Shown: positions 7,712 through 16,917 of the stretch, piece after piece
Position numbering within the stretch: position 1 is the stretch's first letter
Layout: the number at the start of each line of letters is the position of its first letter
Source: Planctomycetota bacterium
Lineage (GTDB): Bacteria > Planctomycetota > B15-G4 > JADJEK01
NCBI GenBank assembly: GCA_016709145.1
Contig: JADJEK010000006.1
Coordinates: forward strand, 62,001-126,000
Length of the DNA: 64,000 nt
Direction: 5' to 3'
Notes under the pieces: generated by a model
Database searches by the model: none
Told to the model about the DNA's origin: nothing
Seen by the model: only the letters and a program-made list of their open reading frames with translations
Made by a program: the position numbers and the translations under genes

Positions 7712-9148
7712 ATGGACGTCGGCGAGGCGATCCTGCGCCGTCGCAGCGTGCGCCGCTTCGATCGCTCACGCGGAGTGCCGCGCGAGCTCGTGATGCGCGT
7801 GCTCGACGCCGCGCGCTTCGCGCCGTCGTCGTGCAACTTGCAGACGTGGGACTTCGTCGTGGTCGAGGACGCCGCGTTGAAGCAGCGGTTGTCCGAGCAG
7901 ACCAAGTCCGTGCTCGTGGCACCGGTCAACGTGTTCGTCGTCTACGACCGCGAATTGGCCAAGGAAGGGCTCGCGAACGTCCAGAGCGCGTCGGCCGCGA
8001 TCATGACGATGCTGCTGAAGGCGACGAGCCTCGGGCTGGCGTCGTTGTGGGTCAACGCGATCGGCGACCACGATCGCGTGCGCGAGTTGCTCGGAGTGCC
8101 TGCCGAATACGACGTGCTCGCGCTCGTCTGTCTCGGTTATGCGGCCGATGCCGAACCGCCGCCTGCGCCCGAGCGCCGGCCGTTGGACGAAGTCACGCAC
8201 GTCGACCGCTTCGTCAGCGGCGGACAATTGCCGCGATCGCCCGATCCCGACGCGTGGACGCTCGAACAGATCGGTACGTACCTGAAGCGCAAACTGCAGA
8301 GCGGCACGCGCTTCAATAAGGCCGATCCGCGGTTCGTCGCCGGAGTGATCGAAGCGGTGAAGACCGCGCTGCCCGGCGCGGGTGAGGACGGCACACCGGT
8401 CCTCGACGTGCTCCCCGGGACCGGAGTGTTCACCGAGGCGTTGGCGAAGGCGTGGCCACGCGCGCGACTCGCGGTGCTCGAGAGCACGGCCGAGAACCAC
8501 TTCTTCGCCAATCGACGCAGCGGCAACCACGTCGCGTTCGTGCCGTGGCCGGCCGAGGCGCGCGCGGCGATCCTCGCGCGGTGCGCGCCGCCAGGAGCGA
8601 AAGTCCAGATCGCGCGCGAGTCGGGCGGCCTCGTCGTCATGCCGCGAATCCTGCCGTACCCGGAACTGGCCGAGCCGCCGTTCCACGCGGCCACGTGCTT
8701 GTTCCGCTTGGAAGCGTTGCCGTCGGCATGGCGACCGCGACTGCTCGCCGATGTCTTCGCGCAGCTCGCGCGCGGTGCACCCTTCGCGTTGGCGTTCACC
8801 AGTCGGCGGTCGTGGCACGGCCCCGCGTACGCGTTGCGGCGGCGTCTCGGGCGCGATTCCGTCGAAGTCGCGCCGACGCCGGATCCGAACGTGATCGGTC
8901 CGTACGAGGCGCTGGCGCCCGGCGTCGTGCGCGACCTCGTGCGCGCCGCAGGATTCGCGATCCGCGGTGAATCGGCGCTGTTCCCGCTGCCCGACGTCGA
9001 GCGCTTGCGTCCGCGCGTGCTCGCGGCGAAGGGCGCGGCGCGTGTGCTCGGTCGCGTGTTCCTGGTCCTGGCCGCGGCGTTGCGACCGTTCGAGTCGCTG
9101 CTGCGTCCCTTCGCGCGCATCCGTGTGCTGCACCTCGTACGCCCATGA
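7712..9148 (+). CDS. Nitroreductase-like domain fused to SAM-dependent methyltransferase-like domain
   Basis: 478 residues. Residues 1 to about 170 form a compact nitroreductase/FMN-reductase domain (RRRSVRRF at 9-16; APSSCNLQTW at 37-46, the flavin-contact loop). After a Pro-rich linker, residues about 185-400 look like a class I methyltransferase with the glycine motif LDVLPGTG at 231-238, though later motifs are weak. The ATG at 7712 is preferred; a GTG at 7625 would overlap the previous gene and add a Pro/Ser-rich tail. The stop overlaps the next start (ATGA). The combination suggests redox plus methyl-transfer chemistry on one substrate, possibly a sugar or lipid intermediate; that is inference. 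Confidence 0.68.
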   Translation: MDVGEAILRRRSVRRFDRSRGVPRELVMRVLDAARFAPSSCNLQTWDFVVVEDAALKQRLSEQTKSVLVAPVNVFVVYDRELAKEGLANVQSASAAIMTMLLKATSLGLASLWVNAIGDHDRVRELLGVPAEYDVLALVCLGYAADAEPPPAPERRPLDEVTHVDRFVSGGQLPRSPDPDAWTLEQIGTYLKRKLQSGTRFNKADPRFVAGVIEAVKTALPGAGEDGTPVLDVLPGTGVFTEALAKAWPRARLAVLESTAENHFFANRRSGNHVAFVPWPAEARAAILARCAPPGAKVQIARESGGLVVMPRILPYPELAEPPFHAATCLFRLEALPSAWRPRLLADVFAQLARGAPFALAFTSRRSWHGPAYALRRRLGRDSVEVAPTPDPNVIGPYEALAPGVVRDLVRAAGFAIRGESALFPLPDVERLRPRVLAAKGAARVLGRVFLVLAAALRPFESLLRPFARIRVLHLVRP

Positions 9149-10932
9149 CCGTCGTCGACTTCTTGCAAGGTGTGTCCGCTTGGTTCGCGCGCATCGAAGG
9201 CGTCGGCGGCGAACGCGTCTGTCCGCGCCATCACGTCGAGCACACCGGCAAACTCGTGTACGCCGCCGCGATCGACTTGGCGCTGCGGCGCGCGCAAGGC
9301 TCGAACGCGTACGACGAGCGCATTCGTCGGCGTGCGCTGCGCACCGTGTCGATGGTGCGGACCGATCCGAGCACGGGCTCCGCGGTGTTCTTCCCCGGCA
9401 GTCTCGATCCGCGCAACGCCGCGACCAACCTGATCGACTCCGGCGCGTGCTGCGACGTGCTCGCGCAAGTCGTCGACGAAGCGGCCGAGTTGTTCTCGGA
9501 CACCGAGCGCGCGTCGATCCGCGACGCCGTGACGAAGGTTTGCTCGACGTATCTCGCGAAGGCCGTGCTGGTGAAGGAAGTGCCCGCGCAGCGCATGTGG
9601 GGTGCGACGGGACTCGCGCGAGCCGCGCGCGCGTTCCACGACGAGAGCTTCGCGGCGGCCGCGTGCGAAGCGATCGCGCGAGTGCGAGCGCAGTCGCAAG
9701 CGGACGGTGGCATCCCGTACTTGCCCGAGCCCGGCAAGAGCCGCGAACACGCGGGCCTCGCCGATCTGTCGGTCTTCTACCACTCGCGGCACGCGGGCTT
9801 CGCGTTCTACGTGGCGCGCATGCTGCGGGATTCCGGCGCCGTGCTCGGACCGCAACTCGACGCCTGGCTGCGCGCGAGCGTCGACGTGCTGACGGCGCTG
9901 TACGCCAACGACGGGGTCAAGCCGCTCGCGGTCGAAGCGAAGCAGTGGTACTGGGAATCCGACTACGAAGTCGTCAGCCACTCGTTCGACGTGCATGCGC
10001 TGATCGAAGCGAGTCTGCGCTACGGCGACCCGCGCTATGCACAGTGGGCGGCGCTCGCGTACCGCCGACTCGTCGAGCACGTCGAGCCGGACGGGGGCGT
10101 GGTGTCCCATCGCGGGCGTGGCATCAACTTCCAATGCCGTGACTTCTGGAACGGTCACGTCGCGTGGATCGCGCGCATCCACGAGCACGTGCCGCTGGAC
10201 GCCGATCCGCCGGCGCCGATCGGCATCCGTGCATTCCCGGACTCGGGGCTCGTGCGCATCGAGACCGAGCGGTATGCGGCGACGATCCGCGGCGCGAAGC
10301 GACCGATCAACATCTCGTTCGGCGGGGCGGTCGGCGGCGGCACGCTGGTCACGTTCTCGCGCGGCGTTTGCGGTGGCGACCACGCACGGCAGCCGAAGTG
10401 GACGACGCTCGCGCCCGGCGCGATCGAAGTCGTCGGTCGCGGCGGCCCAGGGTTGTTCGCCCGCGCGCGAGCGTTCGTGCGCGACAACGCGCACGACGTG
10501 AAGTTCCGGCTCTACGTCGCGAACATCGAGCGCAAGGCGGGCAATCTCGCGTTCGCGTGCGCGTATCCGTTCCGTCACGTGCTGGCGAAGTGCCTCGACG
10601 AATTGCGCGCGGTCCACGCGTCGCACTTCGATTGCGCGCCGGAGCTCACGGTCGAACCCGGCGTCGTACGCGTACGAGCGCGCTTTTGTAGACGCGACGG
10701 CTCCGCGCTGCACGGGTGCGTGCTCGTGCGGCGCTACGAGGTCGGTGCGGACCGGTTGACCGTGCACGACGAACTACGGCTGGACGTCGCGGTCTCGCGA
10801 GTTCGGTTCCGACTCGTGACCGGGGCGACACTCGAGTCGGTCGAAGGCGAGAGATCGCGTCGTTCGGGCGACGTCGTCACGATCCGACCGGCGCAGACGC
10901 CGAGCGTCATCCACGTTCGCTGGTCACTCTGA
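9145..10932 (+). CDS. Large protein of unknown function, possible alpha/alpha-toroid carbohydrate enzyme
   Basis: 595 residues without a signal peptide or clear membrane segment. The first two-thirds is rich in amphipathic helices with conserved-looking aromatic/His patches (CPRHHVEHTGK, YHSRHAGF, YWESDYEVVSHSFD, FQCRDFWNGH). The last third is mostly beta-prone. That architecture resembles heparinase II/III-like and other toroid plus beta-sandwich polysaccharide enzymes, but I cannot place it in a named family. It overlaps the nitroreductase/methyltransferase gene by four bases and closes that operon. A role in glycan modification or turnover in the cytoplasm is inference from context. Confidence 0.6.
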   Translation: MTVVDFLQGVSAWFARIEGVGGERVCPRHHVEHTGKLVYAAAIDLALRRAQGSNAYDERIRRRALRTVSMVRTDPSTGSAVFFPGSLDPRNAATNLIDSGACCDVLAQVVDEAAELFSDTERASIRDAVTKVCSTYLAKAVLVKEVPAQRMWGATGLARAARAFHDESFAAAACEAIARVRAQSQADGGIPYLPEPGKSREHAGLADLSVFYHSRHAGFAFYVARMLRDSGAVLGPQLDAWLRASVDVLTALYANDGVKPLAVEAKQWYWESDYEVVSHSFDVHALIEASLRYGDPRYAQWAALAYRRLVEHVEPDGGVVSHRGRGINFQCRDFWNGHVAWIARIHEHVPLDADPPAPIGIRAFPDSGLVRIETERYAATIRGAKRPINISFGGAVGGGTLVTFSRGVCGGDHARQPKWTTLAPGAIEVVGRGGPGLFARARAFVRDNAHDVKFRLYVANIERKAGNLAFACAYPFRHVLAKCLDELRAVHASHFDCAPELTVEPGVVRVRARFCRRDGSALHGCVLVRRYEVGADRLTVHDELRLDVAVSRVRFRLVTGATLESVEGERSRRSGDVVTIRPAQTPSVIHVRWSL

Positions 10933-10955
10933 CCGCCGCGCGCGGCGCGGGTCAG
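10929..10955. terminator. Hairpin between convergent genes, containing both stop codons
   Basis: Positions 10929-10934 pair with 10950-10955, and 10935-10938 with 10943-10946, leaving a three-base bulge and a CGCG loop. The arms include the TGA at 10930-10932 of the plus-strand gene and the TGA (TCA at 10952-10954) of the thymidine kinase gene. It may terminate both transcripts. Confidence 0.5.
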
Positions 10956-11548
10956 GGCAGTTCGGGCGTCGTGCGGAAGAACGTCTTCTGGCCCTTCTGG
11001 CGGCGCTTCCCCTCCTGGCCTTCGTGCCAGCAATCGAAGCAGCGCGGCTCGTAGTAGTTGCCTGCGCCGACGAGCAAGCGCTGCTGCGGAGCTTCGGGCA
11101 GGCGATACGAGTAGTACGCGTCCTTTTTGCAGGCCGAGCACACCGCGGGGCATTTGACGATTTCCTCGGCCATGCCGAGGACTTCGCCGACGGCTTCCCA
11201 GACCTTGCCTTCCGAGTCCATGTCGAGCGTGGCGACCACGATCTTCTTGCCGCGCGACTTCAGCTCGCGCACGCACGCCGCGATGCCGGGGATCATGAAG
11301 ATCTCGTCGATGCCGACGACGTCGGCTTCGTCGGCGCGCTCGAGGATCTCGTCGGCCGATGCGACGGCGATCGCGGGGAACGTCGCGCCCGAGTGCGAGC
11401 GCAGCTCGTTGACCTCGCCGCGCGTGTTGGCCTTCGGGTTGAACGCGAGCACGCCGACCTTCTGGATCCGGGCGCGCACGAGGCGCGTGATCAGTCCTTC
11501 GGTCTTTCCACCCCACATGGGTCCGCAGTAGACGAGCGGTGAAAGCAC
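10952..11548 (-). CDS. tdk: Thymidine kinase (type II)
   Basis: 198 residues. The P-loop GPMWGGKT is at 9-16, the IDE motif with catalytic Glu at 80-82, and a structural zinc site at CSAC (137-140) plus CFDC (170-173). It phosphorylates thymidine with ATP in the salvage pathway. A GTG start at 11548 is required because the first ATG lies inside the P-loop; GGAG sits seven bases upstream. The usual DEAQF segment after the Walker B strand reads DEIFM here, and the last zinc ligand is Cys rather than His. It converges on the unknown 595-residue gene and is unrelated in function to the glycan genes around it. Confidence 0.88.
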   Translation of the reverse strand: MLSPLVYCGPMWGGKTEGLITRLVRARIQKVGVLAFNPKANTRGEVNELRSHSGATFPAIAVASADEILERADEADVVGIDEIFMIPGIAACVRELKSRGKKIVVATLDMDSEGKVWEAVGEVLGMAEEIVKCPAVCSACKKDAYYSYRLPEAPQQRLLVGAGNYYEPRCFDCWHEGQEGKRRQKGQKTFFRTTPELP

Positions 11549-11618
11549 GGCGGAGCTCCGGATCAGAGGGAGGGGCGGGACTGTAGCGACCCGCAGGGGG
11601 TAGGTGCGCGCCGGTCGC

Positions 11619-13220
11619 TCACCGGCTGCCTGGGATCGGCTCCTGCTCGCGCGGGATCGTCTTGGTGCGGCGGACTCCGCTGGGGCTGCCTCCGACGTAG
11701 CCGGCTTGCTCGAGTTGTTCCTTCGCCTTGGCGCGCTCCTCGGGCGTGAGTTCCCGGACGTCCACCTTGTCGCTGGCCGCAGCGCGCTCGATCGCATTGA
11801 CGTCGATCGCGCGCATCGCGGTGATCGCGGTCCGCAGTCGCGGCGCCAGGTCCGGGTCCTCGGCGCGATCGACGGTCTCCCCGGGGTCGGATCTCGTCTG
11901 GAACAACGTCGCTGCGTACGGTCCCTCGAACAACGGATCGACGATGAGCTTGTCCCCGTCGGGCAGGCACCAGGCTCGCAGTCGATCGAACGAAGAAACC
12001 GAGAGGTCGGGGTACGCGCGGAAACGGGGATTCGAGCTCGCGAACAGCGGTTCGCCGGATTCGGCGTACAGCGCACGGAGTTCGAGCGCGGACCCACGCA
12101 GTGCAGTGTCGAACGAGGTACCGGAGACCGCGTCCAACTCCGGCAGTCCGAAGTAGTGGAGGACCGTCGGCGCGACGTCGATCGTGCCGACCTGATCCGG
12201 GACGACGATCGGGTCGACGCCCGGGCCGTGGAGGATCAGCGGAACGCGCAGGCACGTGTCGTAGACGAACTCGCCGTGGTCGAACCAATAGTCGTGTTCG
12301 CCGAGGCTCTCGCCGTGATCCGCCGTGACGACGACGAGCACGTCGTCGTCGAGGCCGAGCTTCGCGAGCCCGTCGAGCAGTCGCCCGATCTCGGCGTCGG
12401 TCCACGCGATGTCGCCGTCGTAGAGCCCGATCGCGCGCTCGACCTCGGCCGGCGGAATGCGCTCCGTACCGTACTTGCGCAGTTCCTTGCCCGCGCGCAT
12501 GGCGTCGGTCAGACGACCTCCGACGGGACGCTGATCGGGGGTGACCGGCCAGTAGTGGTAGTAGTCGCGCAGCGGCCCGTCGCCGTCCCACGTCGTGAAC
12601 GCGTCGTTCCACGGCTTGGGCGGGTAGTACGGAGCGTGCGGATCTCGATAGTGCGCCCAGAACGCGAACGGCTCGCCCTGGTGCTTCGTGATCCACGCGA
12701 GCGCGGCGTCGGTGACCTTGTTCGCGCGCGCTTCGCCGGGGATCAACTGGTACGAGCCGAAGCCCTGATCGAGCCCTTGCGCGTCGACCATGAACGGCAG
12801 CACGACCGCGGCGCCGGTCGCGAACCCGCCGTCCTGGAAGCGTTCGGCGAGCGTGTCGTGTTCGGCGGCGAGCGTCCCGTGCGGGGACGCCCGGTTCAAG
12901 TCGAGCACGCCGTGCTCGCTCGGGTACTTCGCCGTCATCAGCGACGCGAGCGATTGCGTCGTGCGCGGGATCGGCGTCAGGCAGCGTTCGAAGCGCGCTC
13001 CGGCCGCAGCCAGTGCGTCGATCCGCGGCGTCGTGCGCCGCGCGTACCCGTAGCACGACAGATGATCCGCGCGCAGCGTGTCGATCGTGATCAGCAACAA
13101 CGAGCGCGCGCGCGGCGCGTCGTCGTCGCCGCCGCAGCGCGTGGACGAAACGGCTAGCCCGATGAGCAACGAAGCGGCGAGGACGCGGGGCACGAAGTCC
13201 ACGGGGCGCTCGATGCTCAT
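11619..13220 (-). CDS. Sulfatase-like alkaline-phosphatase-superfamily hydrolase with Thr at the nucleophile position
   Basis: 533 residues with an N-terminal hydrophobic export segment (about 11-26) and a Cys at 29 that is not in a good lipobox. The sulfatase fold is recognised from ITIDTLRADHLSCYGY (metal Asp47), the TTPRIDALAAAG segment and TADHGE (Asp301, His302). Where true sulfatases have C/S-x-P-x-R, this protein reads T-T-Q-S-L at 87-91, so Thr87 replaces the formylglycine precursor and the Arg is missing. That resembles phospho-transferring members of the superfamily. The tail LEQAGYVGG is shared with its two paralogues. The start overlaps the stop of the upstream membrane protein (ATGA). 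It is probably periplasmic; the substrate is unknown. Confidence 0.82.
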   Translation of the reverse strand: MSIERPVDFVPRVLAASLLIGLAVSSTRCGGDDDAPRARSLLLITIDTLRADHLSCYGYARRTTPRIDALAAAGARFERCLTPIPRTTQSLASLMTAKYPSEHGVLDLNRASPHGTLAAEHDTLAERFQDGGFATGAAVVLPFMVDAQGLDQGFGSYQLIPGEARANKVTDAALAWITKHQGEPFAFWAHYRDPHAPYYPPKPWNDAFTTWDGDGPLRDYYHYWPVTPDQRPVGGRLTDAMRAGKELRKYGTERIPPAEVERAIGLYDGDIAWTDAEIGRLLDGLAKLGLDDDVLVVVTADHGESLGEHDYWFDHGEFVYDTCLRVPLILHGPGVDPIVVPDQVGTIDVAPTVLHYFGLPELDAVSGTSFDTALRGSALELRALYAESGEPLFASSNPRFRAYPDLSVSSFDRLRAWCLPDGDKLIVDPLFEGPYAATLFQTRSDPGETVDRAEDPDLAPRLRTAITAMRAIDVNAIERAAASDKVDVRELTPEERAKAKEQLEQAGYVGGSPSGVRRTKTIPREQEPIPGSR

Positions 13221-15286
13221 GGGCGGAACTCGAAGATCGTGGCCCACGAGTCGGCGTAGACCTGTTTGAACGCGCGCGACGCCTTGGCCGCGAACACGGC
13301 CTTGTTGGCGTCCAGGTCCTCGGCGCGCACGAGGAAGAACACCGGCCGTCGCAGTTCCGACAGCAGTTCGACGTCGGCTTGGCTCGGGACGCGACCACTG
13401 TAGAGGCTGCCGATTAGCTGATGCCGCAACGGCAAGTCGGGCTCGTAGTCGGTCATGTAGTAGACGTTGTCGGAGTACACGGGCCGATGCGTGAGGACCG
13501 GGACCTCGTCTCCGTGCAGCATGCCGGCGAAGTGCACGCGGCCGCGGTCGGGATGCGCCGGATCCACGTTCAGCGGACGGGCGAGGACGATCGCGTCGTG
13601 CGGCGTCTTGGTCCGTAGCCACTCGTACGCGGTCGCGATCGGATGCGCACCGGCGTCGAGCACGATGCGATCGCCGACGCTCGTGAACGGTAGATCGGCG
13701 CGCGCGTGCCAACGGTACGCGTTCCACGCGATCACGTTGGTCGGGACGAACGGCGCGATCAACAGCGCGGCGGCGAGAGCGAACGCGATCGTGTTCAAGC
13801 GACCGAGCGCGAGCGTGATCCCGCCCGCCGCCAACACGCCGAGCAACGGGGCGGCCATGCGTACGAGCTTGTACTCGCTGTTCACGGCGAAGTGCAGCAC
13901 GACGCCGAGCACCATCAGCAGCACGGCGTTGTGGACCAGGTGCGCGATCGCGTCGCGGTCGCCGGTGGTTCGCGCCGTGCTGCGACGCAGCAGCAGCAGC
14001 GTGGGCAGCGCGAGGAGAACGAGCGGCGCGAGGTTGAGCAGCGTGCGCGCGACCTTGTTCGCGCTCGGGAGCAATCCGATCGCGTTCTCGGAGTTGCCGG
14101 CCGAGAGCAGGACCAACGGCAACGCGATCGCGAGGCCCGCCACCAGCGCGCCCGCGATGAGCAAGGGCCGCGCGCGCAGCTCGCGATCGCGACAGCGCCG
14201 CAACAGGACGAGCCCCGCGGCGATGCCGGACGCGAGCCCGGCGGACGCTCCCGTGATCGGGGACAGAGCCAAACCGCCGGCGACGCACGCGGCGAGCAAC
14301 ACGAACGTCGACGCGCGCGGTCGCCGCGAGAGTGCGACGATCAGGATCCACGTCGCGACGAGCAGCGCGAGCGCCTGCGGGAACGACGACACGTTCATGA
14401 ACTTCGTGAACGTCGCCGTGATGCGGTCCTCGCCATCGACCGAGAGCGCTTGGATGTAGAGAATCGGATCGCGACCGCGCGCGAGGTCGCTCAACGCGGC
14501 CGCCGGCTCGTGCCCATCCTTGTGTTCGAGGAACCAGTAGCCACCGATCGGGTTCAACCCGAGGAACCCGAACGAGACGGCGAGGGCCGCGGCTCGACGG
14601 GATCGGAACGCATCGGCGCCGAGCCGCGCGAGCAACAGCAAGAACGCCAGCAACGCGGAGGCGTTGCCGATCGAGAACGCGACGGTCGGGTCGACGCCGC
14701 AGAGAGCGCCGGTGGCCGCGCTACCGACGTGGAACATCCAGTAGTAACGCAGCGGTCGATCGGCGAAGAACGGGTTCTCCGGCGGCACGCCGTGCTCGAT
14801 CGCCGAGTACAGGATCGACGCGTGCAACATGCCGTGGACCGACGCACGTACGCGATTGCTCGCGAACGCGGGCCAGATGCACGCGGCGGTCAAGCCCAGC
14901 GCGATCAGCCATGCGGCGAGTCCCGTGCGCGAACGGAACTCCTCGCCGGGGTCGTCGGCGACCGCCGGTCGCTCGCGCCACGCGACGAATCCCGCCCCGG
15001 CGCCGATCGCGACCGCGAGCACGAGTGCCGCCGCGCGGATTTCGAGGCCCGCGAACAGCAACGCGGTCGCGAGCAGGCCGAGCACGAACGGTGACAACGC
15101 CAACGCCAGCCCGAGTTCGAGAGCGAGGCTGCTCGGCTCTCGACGCAACAGGCGCAGCGTGACGTATCCGGGCCCGAGCGCGAACAGGCTGCCGCCGAGC
15201 ACGATGCGCGCCGTCGACTCGCTCCACGCCAACGCGATCGCGAGCACGGCCAGCAACACGAAACTCGGAGCGACGAGTCGGCGCAT
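13217..15286 (-). CDS. Polytopic membrane protein, possible GT-C type glycosyltransferase
   Basis: 689 residues with more than ten hydrophobic segments through about residue 520, followed by a soluble C-terminal region of roughly 160 residues (from about WNAYRWHARADLPF). Loops contain acidic and aromatic residues such as ENPFFADRPLRYYWMFHVG and DGEDRITATF. This topology fits GT-C transferases that use polyprenyl-phosphate sugars at the outer face, but no named family signature was certain. It is six bases downstream of one sulfatase-like gene and overlaps the next by four bases, so the three form one operon. It may glycosylate or transfer a group onto an exported glycan. Confidence 0.7.
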   Translation of the reverse strand: MRRLVAPSFVLLAVLAIALAWSESTARIVLGGSLFALGPGYVTLRLLRREPSSLALELGLALALSPFVLGLLATALLFAGLEIRAAALVLAVAIGAGAGFVAWRERPAVADDPGEEFRSRTGLAAWLIALGLTAACIWPAFASNRVRASVHGMLHASILYSAIEHGVPPENPFFADRPLRYYWMFHVGSAATGALCGVDPTVAFSIGNASALLAFLLLLARLGADAFRSRRAAALAVSFGFLGLNPIGGYWFLEHKDGHEPAAALSDLARGRDPILYIQALSVDGEDRITATFTKFMNVSSFPQALALLVATWILIVALSRRPRASTFVLLAACVAGGLALSPITGASAGLASGIAAGLVLLRRCRDRELRARPLLIAGALVAGLAIALPLVLLSAGNSENAIGLLPSANKVARTLLNLAPLVLLALPTLLLLRRSTARTTGDRDAIAHLVHNAVLLMVLGVVLHFAVNSEYKLVRMAAPLLGVLAAGGITLALGRLNTIAFALAAALLIAPFVPTNVIAWNAYRWHARADLPFTSVGDRIVLDAGAHPIATAYEWLRTKTPHDAIVLARPLNVDPAHPDRGRVHFAGMLHGDEVPVLTHRPVYSDNVYYMTDYEPDLPLRHQLIGSLYSGRVPSQADVELLSELRRPVFFLVRAEDLDANKAVFAAKASRAFKQVYADSWATIFEFRP

Positions 15287-15292
15287 GGGCGA

Positions 15293-16747
15293 TCAGCGCT
15301 TCTGGTCGTCGGCTTCGGAGGGGACGATGGGAGGCGCGGTCGCCGGCTTGTTCTTCTTGCCCTTGCGGCGCGGGGGCGGCGTGTCGCCGATGTAGCCGTT
15401 CTCTTTCAGCATCTGCAGGCGATCGGCGCTGAGGTCGTCGTCGACGACCTTGATCACGAGTCCGGTGCGGAATCGGTCGAGCGCGTCGCGCATGCGATCG
15501 GCTCGATCGAGGTGGCGGTCGACGACGTTGATCTGCTCCCGCGGGTCGTTGGTCAGATCGAACAGCTCGCGCGTGGCGATCGGATACGTCCCCGCGTCGG
15601 GCGGACCGACCGGCATCACGTCGTCGGGGTTGTCGACGTAGAACCACTCGCGATTGCGGATGCCGTAGATCTCGTCTTCCCACTGCGACGTGACGAAGTC
15701 GCGCTGCACGCTGCCGTGGCCTTGCAGTACGTCGCCGAGGTCGTGGCCGCGGAACGCGGCGTCGGTCGCTTCGACGCCGAGCCACGACAACACCGTCGGC
15801 GTGAAGTCGACGTTCTCGACCAGATCGTCGCGCACTTGCACTTCGACGCGTCCCGGTTGCGCGAAGATCAGCGGGATCTGCACGCACGAGCGGTACAGCG
15901 AACTCGAGTGGTAGAAGTAGCCGTGCCGCTCGTAGAGCTCCTCGCCGTGGTCGGCGGCGAACACGATCAGCGTGTCGTCGGCGTGGCCGGATTCGCGCAG
16001 GGCTTTCAACAGCGACGCGATGCAGTCGTCGACGAACGCGACCGTGCCGTCGTAGATCCCGAGGATGTGGTCGAGGTCGGCCGGCGCGAGCTGTTCCTTC
16101 TCGACGAAGATGCGGTCGAGCGTGTCGCTGCTGCCGTCGTAGAAGCCCTTGTAGTCCTTCGTGAAGCGCGTCGCATACGGGGGCGGCGGTTCGTACGGCC
16201 GGTGCGGGCGCATGTAGTGCACCCACATGAACTGGCGTCGCCCGTCCTTGCCGAAATTGGTGCGCACGAACTCGCAGGCGCGATTCGTCATGCGGCCTTC
16301 GTCGAGTTCCATGTGGTACTTCACGAAGCCCTGGTCGATGCCACTGCGACGCGGATCGAGCACTCCCGATGACTGGAACGCGACGCAGTGGAAGCGCGCG
16401 TCGGCCAGTCGCTCGGCCAGCAAGAGTTCGTCGCGGGGGACGACCTTGTTGTTGTTCAGGATCCCGGTCTCGTCGGGGTAGCGCGAGGTGAAGAACGACG
16501 TGAACGACGACAGCGTGATCGCGCGTTGCACGTACGCGTGCTCGAAGCGCGTTCCGGACGCCGCCAGTGCGTCGATCGTCGGACTCGGTCGATTCGGACC
16601 GCCGTAGCAGCCGAGGCGGTCGTAGCGCAGGGTGTCGACCGAGATGAACAGGACGTGCTTGGCCTTGGGTTCGTCCGGCCGGGTGCAGCCCGAGAGGAGC
16701 GGCAACAGGAACACGGCGGCGGCGAGCGGGAGCGCGTGGCGGGACAT
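15293..16747 (-). CDS. Sulfatase-like alkaline-phosphatase-superfamily lipoprotein with Thr at the nucleophile position
   Basis: 484 residues. A clear lipoprotein signal ends LLSGC (Cys21). The catalytic fold shows ISVDTLRYDRLGCYG (Asp38), SPTIDALAASGTRFEH and AADHGEELYERHG. The nucleophile region reads T-L-S-S-F at 78-82 where sulfatases have C/S-x-P-x-R, so Thr78 is the likely nucleophile and the usual Arg is absent. The tail has LKENGYIGDTP before a Lys/Arg-rich end. It begins the minus-strand operon and diverges from the third paralogue across 170 bases. Function as a sulfatase is doubtful; phosphodiester or phosphoglycerol/phosphoethanolamine chemistry is an inference from the Thr. Confidence 0.83.
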   Translation of the reverse strand: MSRHALPLAAAVFLLPLLSGCTRPDEPKAKHVLFISVDTLRYDRLGCYGGPNRPSPTIDALAASGTRFEHAYVQRAITLSSFTSFFTSRYPDETGILNNNKVVPRDELLLAERLADARFHCVAFQSSGVLDPRRSGIDQGFVKYHMELDEGRMTNRACEFVRTNFGKDGRRQFMWVHYMRPHRPYEPPPPYATRFTKDYKGFYDGSSDTLDRIFVEKEQLAPADLDHILGIYDGTVAFVDDCIASLLKALRESGHADDTLIVFAADHGEELYERHGYFYHSSSLYRSCVQIPLIFAQPGRVEVQVRDDLVENVDFTPTVLSWLGVEATDAAFRGHDLGDVLQGHGSVQRDFVTSQWEDEIYGIRNREWFYVDNPDDVMPVGPPDAGTYPIATRELFDLTNDPREQINVVDRHLDRADRMRDALDRFRTGLVIKVVDDDLSADRLQMLKENGYIGDTPPPRRKGKKNKPATAPPIVPSEADDQKR

Positions 16748-16917
16748 GGTGGGCAGAGGATAGCAGCCGAATGCGAACCCGGCCCGGCACAGTTCCGGCC
16801 GGTGCGATCGTCGAGTCGCCGAGGACGAAGGCCCGGCAGGCGCGCGTTCGCGGGCTACACTCCCGGGCCACGTCCGGCCGATCGGACGAGGCGCCCAATC
16901 CCGTCCCCGGAGCCTGC

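Noticed and set aside
11604..13157. A 517-codon plus-strand frame in the sulfatase-like gene
   Set aside because: Antisense shadow of a gene with clear catalytic motifs.
16771..16917. Longer N-terminus for the membrane-bound hydrolase from ATG 16771
   Set aside because: The extra 49 residues are Arg/Pro-rich with no signal and cover the divergent promoter region.
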